Below are positions 7,509 through 12,590 of a stretch of 13,252 bases of DNA, piece after piece. The notes beneath the pieces were generated by a model. That model saw nothing but the letters and a program-made list of their open reading frames with translations, made no database searches and had not been told where the DNA came from. The first letter of the stretch is position 1. Every line of letters begins with the position of its first letter. The DNA is from Bifidobacteriaceae bacterium. GTDB taxonomy: Bacteria > Actinomycetota > Actinomycetes > Actinomycetales > WQXJ01. Made by a program: the position numbers and the translations under genes. The stretch is from assembly GCA_031265345.1 (NCBI GenBank), contig JAISCU010000217.1, positions 1-13,252 on the forward strand, read 5' to 3'.

Positions 7509-7612
7509 GTCGCGTGACCACACTATTGGGCCCATCGCAGGCCTGGGTCTGCTCCGAGCAGACAATTCCGGCCCACCAGGCAACGAGTCTCCTTTCGACT
7601 ACGACCGCCCGC
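7509..7612 (-). promoter_or_regulatory. Strongly conserved upstream block, copy A (candidate leader RNA or regulatory site)
   Basis: Compared with 9108-9211, this block has a 74-base identical run (7509-7582) and only two mismatches over 104 bases, while the flanking DNA and even the duplicated coding sequence have diverged visibly. It contains a perfect palindrome, GTCTGCTC-C-GAGCAGAC (7547-7563). On the minus strand this is flanked by TGGGCC and GGCCCA, which could close a stem around it, and by CAGGCCTG. It ends 94 bases before the ATG. It may be a structured 5' leader, a regulator-binding region or a recently converted segment. I do not recognise a known riboswitch class. Confidence 0.5.
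7547..7563. promoter_or_regulatory. 17-bp perfect palindrome upstream of the zinc-ribbon gene, copy A
   Basis: GTCTGCTC and GAGCAGAC flank a single C. The identical 17 bases occur at 9146-9162 upstream of the duplicate. It could be the operator of a dimeric regulator or the hairpin of a leader RNA. Confidence 0.45.
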
Positions 7613-7631
7613 GCCCGTCAACCCATTTGCC

Positions 7632-7687
7632 CGATGCCGTGTGGTCGGCAACCAGCGTTTACGCAGGTCACCGCGCCCACGGCATCG
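7632..7687. repeat. 56-bp palindromic element, copy 1
   Basis: Arms CGATGCCGTG and CACGGCATCG pair perfectly over 10 bp. The interior GTGGTCGGC-A-ACCAGCGTTTACGCAGGTC is shared, with few changes, with the copies at 10229 and 10365. At the ninth stem position this copy has a T-A pair where those copies have C-G, a compensating change that keeps the stem. Confidence 0.6.
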
Positions 7688-7774
7688 CCACCCCCTCGCT
7701 GGTGTGTCCGATACTGGCTTCGACTCGCGACTGAGCCGGGCTCCGCTGGATTCCCGAAACGCCATCCGGCGGGA

Positions 7775-7810
7775 ATGGTTCTCAACCAAATTGGGGCCTG
7801 TCTCAAATTC
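7775..7810. repeat. Worn copy of the REP-like hairpin element found after coaBC
   Basis: These 36 bases match 28 of 36 positions of 11356-11391, with ATGGTTCT, AATTGGGG, GTC and ATTC in register. The palindromic core is no longer symmetrical here (GGGGCCTGTCTC instead of GGGGACAGTCCC), so this is probably a decayed copy. Confidence 0.5.
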
Positions 7811-8042
7811 ACTCAACACTTACGGCGTCATGGACGCCGCACACGAAGACTGTGTTGATGCCCGCAGAGTCCTGGTCGAGGATCTCGAGGACGAACTCGT
7901 GGCACGCTGCACGGCCAAAGCGGAAGCCGATCTTACCGCGACAACGGCCGCAGGCACGCGCGGTGCAATCCCAAACCGCGCCCACAAGAGGGCAGGGCTC
8001 GGAGCGCGCAATTGGTGAATGCAGTTTCGCCGCAGCGAGTCA
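7811..8042. other. Unassigned stretch, possibly decayed coding sequence
   Basis: No gene can be supported here. A 62-codon plus-strand frame (7830-8018, beginning MDAAHEDCVDARRVLVEDLE) has no ribosome site. The minus strand reads GKIGFRFGRAACHEFVLEIL and on to a stop at 7809-7811, with coding-like codon choice but no start. Either may be a remnant; I recognise no family. Confidence 0.3.
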
Positions 8043-8237
8043 TCAGAGGAATTGGAGATCGTACCGTGGAGGATCGCCGTCGGGCTTCAAGGACTCATGC
8101 ACACCCAACCAACCGGATCCCAGTCTAAAGCGAAGGCTCCCATTCGGAGGATGACCTCTATTGGAGGCATTCCCGCGTCGTTGACGATCCCGATCAACCG
8201 TTCGTAGAAATCGGCCGAGTCGGTCGGGAAAAGCGAA
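8043..8237 (-). pseudogene. Decayed coding remnant continuing past the lipoprotein stop
   Basis: Directly after the lipoprotein stop, the neighbouring minus-strand frame reads PDDSLFPTDSADFYERLIG, then IVNDAGMPPIEVILRMG, then FALDWDPVG, to a stop at 8087. Another frame then gives VHESLKPDGDPPRYDLQFL to a stop at 8043. Codon choice is clearly coding-like. Removing one G from the CCCGG just before the lipoprotein stop would join the first segment in frame (STEPPDDSLFP), so this may be the lost C-terminus of that protein. It could also be a separate small gene: the W-D-P-V-G motif resembles some small bacterial proteins, but this is not enough to assign a family. At least two frame changes are needed to read through. 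Confidence 0.5.
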
Positions 8238-8714
8238 TCATCCGGGAGGCTCGGTGGAGGCTTCGGATGGCTTTGCGCCGTACTGGGACAAGTCAATGCT
8301 TGGCGCTTCCCCGCTGGTCGTCTCGCTCGTCCTGATGAATGGAGCATCAGTCATGTTCACCTGAATCTCGAGCATTGCGTCATATGATATGGAGCCTGTG
8401 GCTCGGAACTCGCCACCACTTTGCGTTAGTGCGAGCTGGACCACATTCTTGCCGCCGCCGTTTCTGACAACAAGACCGTAGTGGCTGTCATCTGTCTTGA
8501 TGTATTTCCCGCCGACCGAGAATCCCCTGGATACGTTGGCCATTACAAACGTGCCGTCGTCATTCATCTCAATTCGCAGTCGCACGTCAAGGCCCGATTG
8601 GACGTCGGGCTCCCAGGTGCCGACGATCCCGCCGTCGCCGCTGCAAGCCGCGAGAGACGAAACCATCGCAACAGCCAGAGTCACTGCCGCGAACGGTTTC
8701 CTGATGGCGGTCAA
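8238..8714 (-). CDS. Lipoprotein with lipocalin-like start, probably truncated by a frameshift
   Basis: This 158-residue protein has a textbook lipoprotein signal: basic TAIRKP, a hydrophobic core and the lipobox SLAAC with C24. The mature part begins SGDGGIVGTWEPDVQ and has DDGTFVMANV and VGGKYIKTDDSHYGL. This 'G-x-W ... DGTF ... G-x-Y' pattern is typical of small beta-barrel lipocalin-like bacterial lipoproteins. Ligand and role are unknown. I chose TTG at 8714 because GGAGG is 6 bases upstream and it places the signal peptide at the N-terminus. The frame, however, stays open upstream into the degenerate zinc-ribbon copy (ATG 9014), so a 258-residue chimeric product is possible. The C-terminus looks cut off by a single-base shift (see 8043-8237). 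Confidence 0.7.
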   Translation of the reverse strand: MTAIRKPFAAVTLAVAMVSSLAACSGDGGIVGTWEPDVQSGLDVRLRIEMNDDGTFVMANVSRGFSVGGKYIKTDDSHYGLVVRNGGGKNVVQLALTQSGGEFRATGSISYDAMLEIQVNMTDAPFIRTSETTSGEAPSIDLSQYGAKPSEASTEPPG

Positions 8715-9014
8715 CCTGGGCCTCCAGGGCGCGCCGCGCTGGCTGACCCTTTGTTGGGGGTGAATCTTCAACATGTGAGGGTTGGCTATGTGGCGTTGCC
8801 GACTCACCACCCGGGACACGGTCCTGGCGACTACCCTCACGAGGCCCCGCCACTTCTTCGCCGGCCGCGGTTGGCCCGGGCGTTGGTCCCCGCTCCACAC
8901 CCCAGCCCCGGTTGGCGGCACCGGATGGCTTGGCTCCGACCGCGTTGGCGCCGGCAATGGCAGCGTCGCCTCCGCGCCTTGCCTCGCCTGCTTGCCGCAG
9001 TTTGTACAGAACAT
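8715..9014 (-). pseudogene. Degenerate duplicate of the zinc-ribbon gene 5' end
   Basis: ATG at 9014 has a perfect AGGAGG site and encodes MFCTNCGKQARQGA, identical to the start of the intact gene at 7415. The second CTNCGK half-ribbon is missing (about 60 bases deleted), so a four-cysteine zinc site cannot form within one chain. The proline-rich linker (PLPAPTRSEPSHP) is recognisable up to AKKWRG. Similarity then stops just where the membrane helix should begin, and about 45 unrelated residues follow. With no stop codon, the frame runs straight into the downstream lipoprotein gene, so this is either a pseudogene fragment or the N-terminus of a new chimeric protein. Confidence 0.65.
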
Positions 9015-9107
9015 CGCAGCCTCCTTGTTTGCTCTCGATGAAACGCTTTCCAATTGCTGTCTTGTGCGACCGAGCGCCGATTCGTCCCGCTTCCGTCCGC
9101 GCCCCTG

Positions 9108-9211
9108 GTCGCGTGACCACACTATTGGGCCCATCGCAGGCCTGGGTCTGCTCCGAGCAGACAATTCCGGCCCACCAGGCACCGAGTCTCCTTTCGACCA
9201 CGACCGCCCGC
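9108..9211 (-). promoter_or_regulatory. Strongly conserved upstream block, copy B
   Basis: This is the counterpart of 7509-7612, with two mismatches in 104 bases and 74 identical bases at 9108-9181. One mismatch (9182) falls in the possible upstream start codon, which is GTG here and TTG in copy A. The palindrome GTCTGCTC-C-GAGCAGAC is at 9146-9162. Confidence 0.5.
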
Positions 9212-9230
9212 TCCTGTCACCCCACTTGCC

Positions 9231-9286
9231 CGATGCCGCTCGGTCCACAATCACCGTTTGCGCAGGTCCCTGCCCCCACGGCATCG
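9231..9286. repeat. 56-bp palindromic element, copy 2 (worn)
   Basis: Arms CGATGCCG and CGGCATCG still pair over 8 bp, and the total length is 56 bp as in the other copies. The interior has diverged (GGTCCACAATCACCGTTTGCG), with CGCAGGTC retained. Confidence 0.5.
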
Positions 9287-9335
9287 CCGCCCCCTTGCTG
9301 ATGTGTACGCTGCTAGCTTCAACGTGCGGCGCGGT

Positions 9336-9824
9336 TCAGCCGGGACCGAGTTCGAACTCCTTGTCGCATTCGACCGCCGCCCGGTCACCTCGCGATAGGT
9401 CGGTCGCGACGACTTCTCCGTCATAGAGGATCGAACAACTGATTTCGGACGCGTCGGCGGATGCCTTCGCCCTGACAGTCGTTCCCTTCAACGGGAACAT
9501 CGTGTCGGTCGGAACCGAGAACTCGGCCGTGTACGGCAATTCGACGTTTTCCTCTTTCACGCTCTGGGAGTTCCTCCTCGCGTCCACGTCGACCGTCACA
9601 TCAGACGCGGTCGCACCGTCCGACTCGATCATCACCGTTACGAGGATGGCGCGCGCGCCGGAGTCCGCCTCCGCGACCGGTTCGCCTGAAGGCGCCGGAT
9701 CGCCCCGCATCCCGCTCACAGTGCCATCAATTGTGTCTTCGACGGTCCCGCAGCCTGCCGTCGCCGCGGCCATCATCGCGACAACGATCACCGCGCCCAA
9801 CTGAAATGGCATGCCCTTCTTCAC
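9336..9824 (-). CDS. MmpS-like small lipoprotein
   Basis: This 162-residue protein has an N-terminal signal (KKG, hydrophobic core) ending ATAGC at residue 25, a likely lipobox. After a flexible acidic stretch comes a beta-rich domain: AILVTVMIES, VTVDVDARR, VELPYTAEFSV, VRAKASADASEISCSILYDG and DRAAVEC. The LPYTxEF segment and the C-terminal cysteine pair in 'I-S-C-S-I ... V-E-C' resemble the Ig-like domain of MmpS and related actinobacterial membrane-anchored proteins. No MmpL-type transporter is nearby. I chose GTG at 9824, with GGGGGA about 6 bases upstream; GTG at 9854 would add 10 residues. The family call rests on pattern only. Confidence 0.6.
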   Translation of the reverse strand: MKKGMPFQLGAVIVVAMMAAATAGCGTVEDTIDGTVSGMRGDPAPSGEPVAEADSGARAILVTVMIESDGATASDVTVDVDARRNSQSVKEENVELPYTAEFSVPTDTMFPLKGTTVRAKASADASEISCSILYDGEVVATDLSRGDRAAVECDKEFELGPG

Positions 9825-9861
9825 TGGCGATCCCCCGTTCTCCCTTGGTAGCACATCCGTG

Positions 9862-9867
9862 CTTATA
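9862..9867 (-). promoter_or_regulatory. Candidate -10 box for the MmpS-like gene
   Basis: TATAAG on the minus strand matches five of six -10 consensus bases and sits in an unusually A/T-rich patch (about 9862-9881). No good -35 is seen. Transcription would start near 9855, giving a ~30-base leader for GTG 9824, or a leaderless message if GTG 9854 is used. Confidence 0.4.
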
Positions 9868-10029
9868 CTACGATTTTAACACGACCATGCTGCTATCGCG
9901 GGCAGGTCAGCGTCCAGCCCAATGTCTCGGCAAAGTCGTGAGGCGGGTGGTCGACCTGCTGACTTCGGGGGCGGTCGCGGCTGACGCGGGGCGGTACTGG
10001 CATGTGGTCTGAACTACGGCCTTCAGGCC

Positions 10030-10057
10030 TTCGTGGCAGGGCCGGCTCGGCCACGAA
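10030..10057. repeat. Hairpin with 8-bp perfect arms
   Basis: TTCGTGGC and GCCACGAA flank a 12-base G/C-rich centre that can itself fold (GGCCG-gct-CGGCC). It may be a dispersed palindromic repeat; only one copy is in this window. Confidence 0.4.
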
Positions 10058-10143
10058 CCCTCGACGGTCGCATTTCAGCCCGCCGTTTGGAGGGCCGTCG
10101 CCGATCGAGCGTGACTTTGTCGAGGCCCTGGCCCCAGCTACAT

Positions 10144-10155
10144 CGACACGTGTCG
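10144..10155. repeat. 12-bp perfect palindrome
   Basis: CGACACGTGTCG is self-complementary and lies just left of the tandem repeat. It may be a protein-binding site or chance. Confidence 0.3.
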
Positions 10156-10228
10156 CGCAGCGCGTTGTCCGCAAGTGGCTGCAACTGGCGCCCAACCCGA
10201 GTTCCAGCCAATTGTGGACACCAGTGTC

Positions 10229-10284
10229 CGATGCCGCGTGGTCGGCGACCAGCGTCTGCGCAGGTCAGTCGGTCGGCGGCATCG
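10229..10284. repeat. 56-bp palindromic element, copy 3
   Basis: With one flanking base on each side, CCGATGCCGC (10228-10237) and GCGGCATCGG (10276-10285) pair perfectly over 10 bp. The interior matches copies 1 and 4. It is part of tandem unit 1. Confidence 0.65.
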
Positions 10285-10364
10285 GCGTCCCTACGAAGCC
10301 ACGTCCATAAGTGGCTGCAACTGGCGCCCAGTCCGAGTTCCAGCCAATTGCGGACACCAGTGTC

Positions 10365-10420
10365 CGATGCCGCGTGGTCGGCGACCAGCGTCTGCGCAGG
10401 TCAGTCGGTCGGCGGCATCG
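10365..10420. repeat. 56-bp palindromic element, copy 4
   Basis: It has the same sequence as copy 3, 136 bases further on, with arms at 10364-10373 and 10412-10421. It is part of tandem unit 2. Confidence 0.65.
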
Positions 10421-10504
10421 GCGTCCCTGCGAGGCCGTGTCCGCAACTGGCTCCAACTGGCGCCCAACCCGAGTTCCAGCCAATTGCGGACACCTGAGGA
10501 CTGT

Positions 10505-10531
10505 GAGAACGGTTCTCGCGCCAGTGGCGCG
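10505..10531 (-). terminator. Two adjacent perfect palindromes after the unassigned lipoprotein gene
   Basis: GAGAAC-G-GTTCTC (10505-10517) and CGCGCCA-G-TGGCGCG (10517-10531) lie about 30 bases past the lipoprotein stop on its own strand. No T-run follows, so this would be a non-classical terminator. The single-base loops mean it may act as DNA palindromes instead. Confidence 0.4.
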
Positions 10532-10558
10532 CTCCACTTCGCGTCCGGGACGACGTCC

Positions 10559-11149
10559 TCACAGGCTTATGTCGAAATTCACGACTATTTCGCCGTCGTC
10601 CTTCCGGTACGAGCACTGGCTCATGATCCCCCAGTCGTATTCGATCTGCAGGTCGTCATCCGTCTCGGCGACTGTGGTTCCGCCCAGACCCTTGTAGTAA
10701 TCGCGGAGCGTCAAGTACTGCTCTTCGCGATTGACCGTCAAGATGAACTGTACGCGACCGGCATCGTCTGAGCCGCCGTCAACGCTACTGACATAAGTTC
10801 CGTCCACGTGGCCAATTCCCACTTCGGCGCTATCCGGCATGACATCCAGGATCTCGCGCCACTTACTATTGTCAGTCGTGGGCCTCTCGTCAGCGAGCGA
10901 GAGCAAGCCGTTGTCCAGCGATTCGGCCGTGCTGTTGTCGGCGATTTCCGACGAATCCTTCTCCGCGACTCCGCTGGAGCCCGATTCGGGCGCCGCTGAA
11001 TCAGGCTGTTCGACCGCTGCTTGGCCCGTTGACTGGCCAGCCGGCTCAGTCTTTCCACATCCAGCCAGAGACGCGCAAATCACAAAAGCCATGGCGCACG
11101 CCGTCAGCGCGGCGTTCCAGCGCTTCTCCATTGCGTTGCCTCGCGTCAC
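10559..11149 (-). CDS. Unassigned lipoprotein
   Basis: This 196-residue protein has a clear lipoprotein signal: basic EKRW, a hydrophobic stretch and the perfect lipobox SLAGC with C31. A long low-complexity acidic and serine-rich tether follows (about 32-95), then a C-terminal domain containing VGIGHVDGTYVSSV, VQFILTVNREEQYLTLRDYY and YDWGIMSQCSYRKDDGEIVV. I do not recognise the domain; the pattern of a surface-exposed small domain on a flexible arm is all that can be said. GTG at 11149 is chosen because AGGAGG lies 7 bases upstream. The ATG 18 bases further in (11131) has no ribosome site of its own. The gene lies between coaBC and the repeat cluster, and palindromes follow its stop. Confidence 0.75.
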   Translation of the reverse strand: MTRGNAMEKRWNAALTACAMAFVICASLAGCGKTEPAGQSTGQAAVEQPDSAAPESGSSGVAEKDSSEIADNSTAESLDNGLLSLADERPTTDNSKWREILDVMPDSAEVGIGHVDGTYVSSVDGGSDDAGRVQFILTVNREEQYLTLRDYYKGLGGTTVAETDDDLQIEYDWGIMSQCSYRKDDGEIVVNFDISL

Positions 11150-11328
11150 CTTGGAGCCTCCTTCGGCGATTGAATTGGGCCGCTTCCGGCGCCCGCATAG
11201 TTCACCGGTGGCCGCCAGCAACCGTACCATTGGCGGGCATTGGCGGGCACCACTCGGCTCCGCGCACCGTGCCTGCATCGGATGAAGTCTCAATCGAACC
11301 AATTGACAGTAGCCACGCCGCCATAGCC

Positions 11329-11386
11329 GAACCATAGTCGGGGACTGCCCCGATTATGGTTCTGAACAGAATTGGGGACAGTCCCC
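11329..11386 (-). repeat. REP-like hairpin pair after coaBC, possible terminator
   Basis: The first hairpin (11329-11362) pairs GAACCATA with TATGGTTC and TCGGGG with CCCCGA around ACTG, with one G/T mismatch that would be a wobble pair in RNA. The second is GGGGAC-A-GTCCCC (11374-11386), and between them is TTCTG-aa-CAGAA. They start 15 bases past the coaBC stop on its strand. They could end the gmk-side transcript and also resemble dispersed palindromic (REP/BIME-type) elements. A worn copy of one half lies at 7775-7810. Confidence 0.55.
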
Positions 11387-11401
11387 GATTCGGTTGAAGG
11401 G

Positions 11402-12583
11402 CTAGAGCCAGGGGCGCACGGTGTCGAGGATGGCGTCCGCGACGTCGAGCTTCGAACCGGCCACCTCGCCCAGGCGGACGCCCTCGCCGGACAGCAGCAC
11501 CACATCATTGGTGTCCTCGCCGAAGACCGCTCCCCCGGCCACCACATTCGCGACCGTCAGGTCGGTGCGCTTGCGCCGAGCTTTCGCCGCCGCGTGCTCC
11601 AGCGCGCTGGCGGTGTCGTCGCCGGTTTCGGCCGCGAAGCCGACTATCACCTGGCCTGCGGGGCGGGCCTCGACCAAGCCGGCCAAGATGTCCGGGTTGG
11701 CCACCAGTTCGAGCGACAATCCTCGGCGCCCGGAACGCTTGATCTTCGACAAGGACGCCTCGGCGGGCCGGAAATCGGCCACCGCCGCCGCCATCACGAT
11801 CAAGTCGGCCTCGGCGGCCCGCGCCTTCATAGCAGACTCAAGCTCGGCCGCTGTCCCCACCGCCACCGGCTCGACCCCACAAGGAACAGGGCTCGCAACA
11901 TTCGCGGCGACCACCGTGACGGAAGCGCCCCGCCGCGCGGCGGCATCGGCGATCGCCATCCCTTGCTTGCCGGACGAACGGTTCCCCAGATAACGCACCG
12001 GGTCCAACGGCTCGCGCGTGCCCCCGGCGCTGACCAGGACCCGCAGACCGGAGAAGTCCTGAGGCCGCAGCAACCGGGCGACGGCGGCGGCGATGGCGGA
12101 CGGCTCGGCCATGCGCCCAGGACCCGAATCGGCGCCGGTCAACCGGCCGGACGGCGAATCCAACACGGTCACGCCCCGCGCGCGCAAAGTGGCCAAGTTG
12201 GCCTGCGTGGCGGGATGCTCCAACATGGCGGTGTGCATGGCGGGCGCGACCATCACCGGCGCGCGCGTCGCCAGCAAAGTGGCGGTCAGCAGATCACCGG
12301 CCTGGCCGGCGGCGTAGCGGGCCAGCAGGTCGGCCGTCGCCGGAGCCACCACCACCACGCGCGCCGAAGCCGCCAGAGCTACATGATCGACATCGGCGGC
12401 CTGATCGAAGACCGAGGTCAACGCCGACGCGCCGGTCAAGGCCTCGAAAGTGGCCGCCCCGACGAATCTAAGCGCGGCCTCGGTGGGGACCACCCGGACC
12501 GAATGGCCCGCTTCGGTCAGCAACCGCACCAGGGCGGGGGTCTTGTAGGCGGCGATCCCGCCCGACACCCCCACCACGATCAT
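11402..12583 (-). CDS. coaBC: Bifunctional phosphopantothenoylcysteine decarboxylase / phosphopantothenate-cysteine ligase
   Basis: This 393-residue CoaBC joins cysteine to 4'-phosphopantothenate (CoaB half) and decarboxylates the product (CoaC half) on the way to coenzyme A. The N-terminal flavoprotein half has VGVSGGIAAYK, catalytic H67 in DHVALA, APATADLL (80-87) and PAMHTAM (114-120). The substrate-lid segment GRLTGADSGPGRM (147-158) is the form familiar from mycobacterial CoaBC. The C-terminal half has AGGTREPLDPVR (186-197), NRSSGKQG (201-208), AAVADFRP (266-273), lysines 280 and 282, and GFAAETG. Length and motifs are complete. It starts at ATG 12583, 7 bases after the rpoZ stop, and is surely co-transcribed with rpoZ. 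Confidence 0.97.
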   Translation of the reverse strand: MIVVGVSGGIAAYKTPALVRLLTEAGHSVRVVPTEAALRFVGAATFEALTGASALTSVFDQAADVDHVALAASARVVVVAPATADLLARYAAGQAGDLLTATLLATRAPVMVAPAMHTAMLEHPATQANLATLRARGVTVLDSPSGRLTGADSGPGRMAEPSAIAAAVARLLRPQDFSGLRVLVSAGGTREPLDPVRYLGNRSSGKQGMAIADAAARRGASVTVVAANVASPVPCGVEPVAVGTAAELESAMKARAAEADLIVMAAAVADFRPAEASLSKIKRSGRRGLSLELVANPDILAGLVEARPAGQVIVGFAAETGDDTASALEHAAAKARRKRTDLTVANVVAGGAVFGEDTNDVVLLSGEGVRLGEVAGSKLDVADAILDTVRPWL

Positions 12584-12590
12584 GGCGCGG

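Larger units (their letters stand above)
7165..7735 (-). repeat. Duplication copy A: zinc-ribbon gene start plus its upstream region
   Basis: This region aligns by eye with about 8845-9335. Shared parts, in minus-strand order, are a 56-bp palindrome, a nearly invariant upstream block, the AGGAGG site, the MFCTNCGKQARQGA start and the PLPAPT-x-SEP linker, up to the lysine-rich stop before the membrane helix. Copy A keeps the second CTNCGK half-ribbon; copy B has lost about 60 bases there. The ends are approximate. Confidence 0.75.
8845..9335 (-). repeat. Duplication copy B: zinc-ribbon gene start plus its upstream region
   Basis: This is the partner of 7165-7735. It includes the gap that would otherwise look empty between the degenerate zinc-ribbon start and the MmpS-like gene (9015-9335), which holds no other gene. 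The most conserved part is 9108-9211. The palindromic element at 9231-9286 is more worn than in copy A. Confidence 0.75.
10167..10494. repeat. 136-bp tandem repeat, about 2.4 units
   Basis: Units begin GTCC at 10167, 10303 and 10439, exactly 136 bases apart; the third stops after about 55 bases. The first two units are nearly identical. Each unit consists of a long imperfect inverted repeat (in unit 3, GTGTCCGCAA at 10437-10446 and TTGCGGACAC at 10484-10493), a GGACAC-ca-GTGTCC palindrome (units 1 and 2), and the 56-bp palindromic element. Confidence 0.85.
9825..10558. other. Repeat-rich gene-free stretch
   Basis: I support no gene over these ~730 bases. They hold a promoter-like box (9862), a hairpin (10030-10057), a 12-bp palindrome (10144-10155), a 136-bp tandem repeat (about 10167-10494) and two adjacent palindromes (10505-10531). 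Reading frames across the repeat are not protein-like, and the 136-bp period is not a multiple of three. Confidence 0.65.

Noticed and set aside
6417..7517. A 366-codon plus-strand open frame opposite the zinc-ribbon gene
   Set aside because: The minus strand carries AGGAGG, the CTNCGK pairs, a membrane helix and an acidic outer domain; the plus frame is its Arg-rich shadow.
7811..8042. Transposase remnant between the two duplication copies
   Set aside because: Coding-like fragments are present on both strands, but none carries a motif that I can tie to a transposase family, and no terminal repeats or target duplications were seen.
9893..10211. Short minus-strand frames in the gap upstream of the MmpS-like gene
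   Set aside because: They have no ribosome site, are rich in Arg, Pro and Ser, and overlap hairpins and repeats, which looks like chance reading of palindromic DNA.
10167..10494. CRISPR array
   Set aside because: The repeat unit is 136 bp and directly tandem, with no short repeat/unique spacer alternation and no cas gene nearby.
10175..10771. Protein-coding repeat on the plus strand
   Set aside because: The 136-bp period is not a multiple of three, so each unit is read in a different frame, and the units consist of palindromes instead of codon-like sequence.
12120..12145. Loss of the usual catalytic-lid cysteine in the CoaC half (GRLTGADSGPGRM instead of a GxLACG form)
   Set aside because: The same LTGADSG segment is familiar from mycobacterial CoaBC, so it is the normal actinobacterial form and not a defect.
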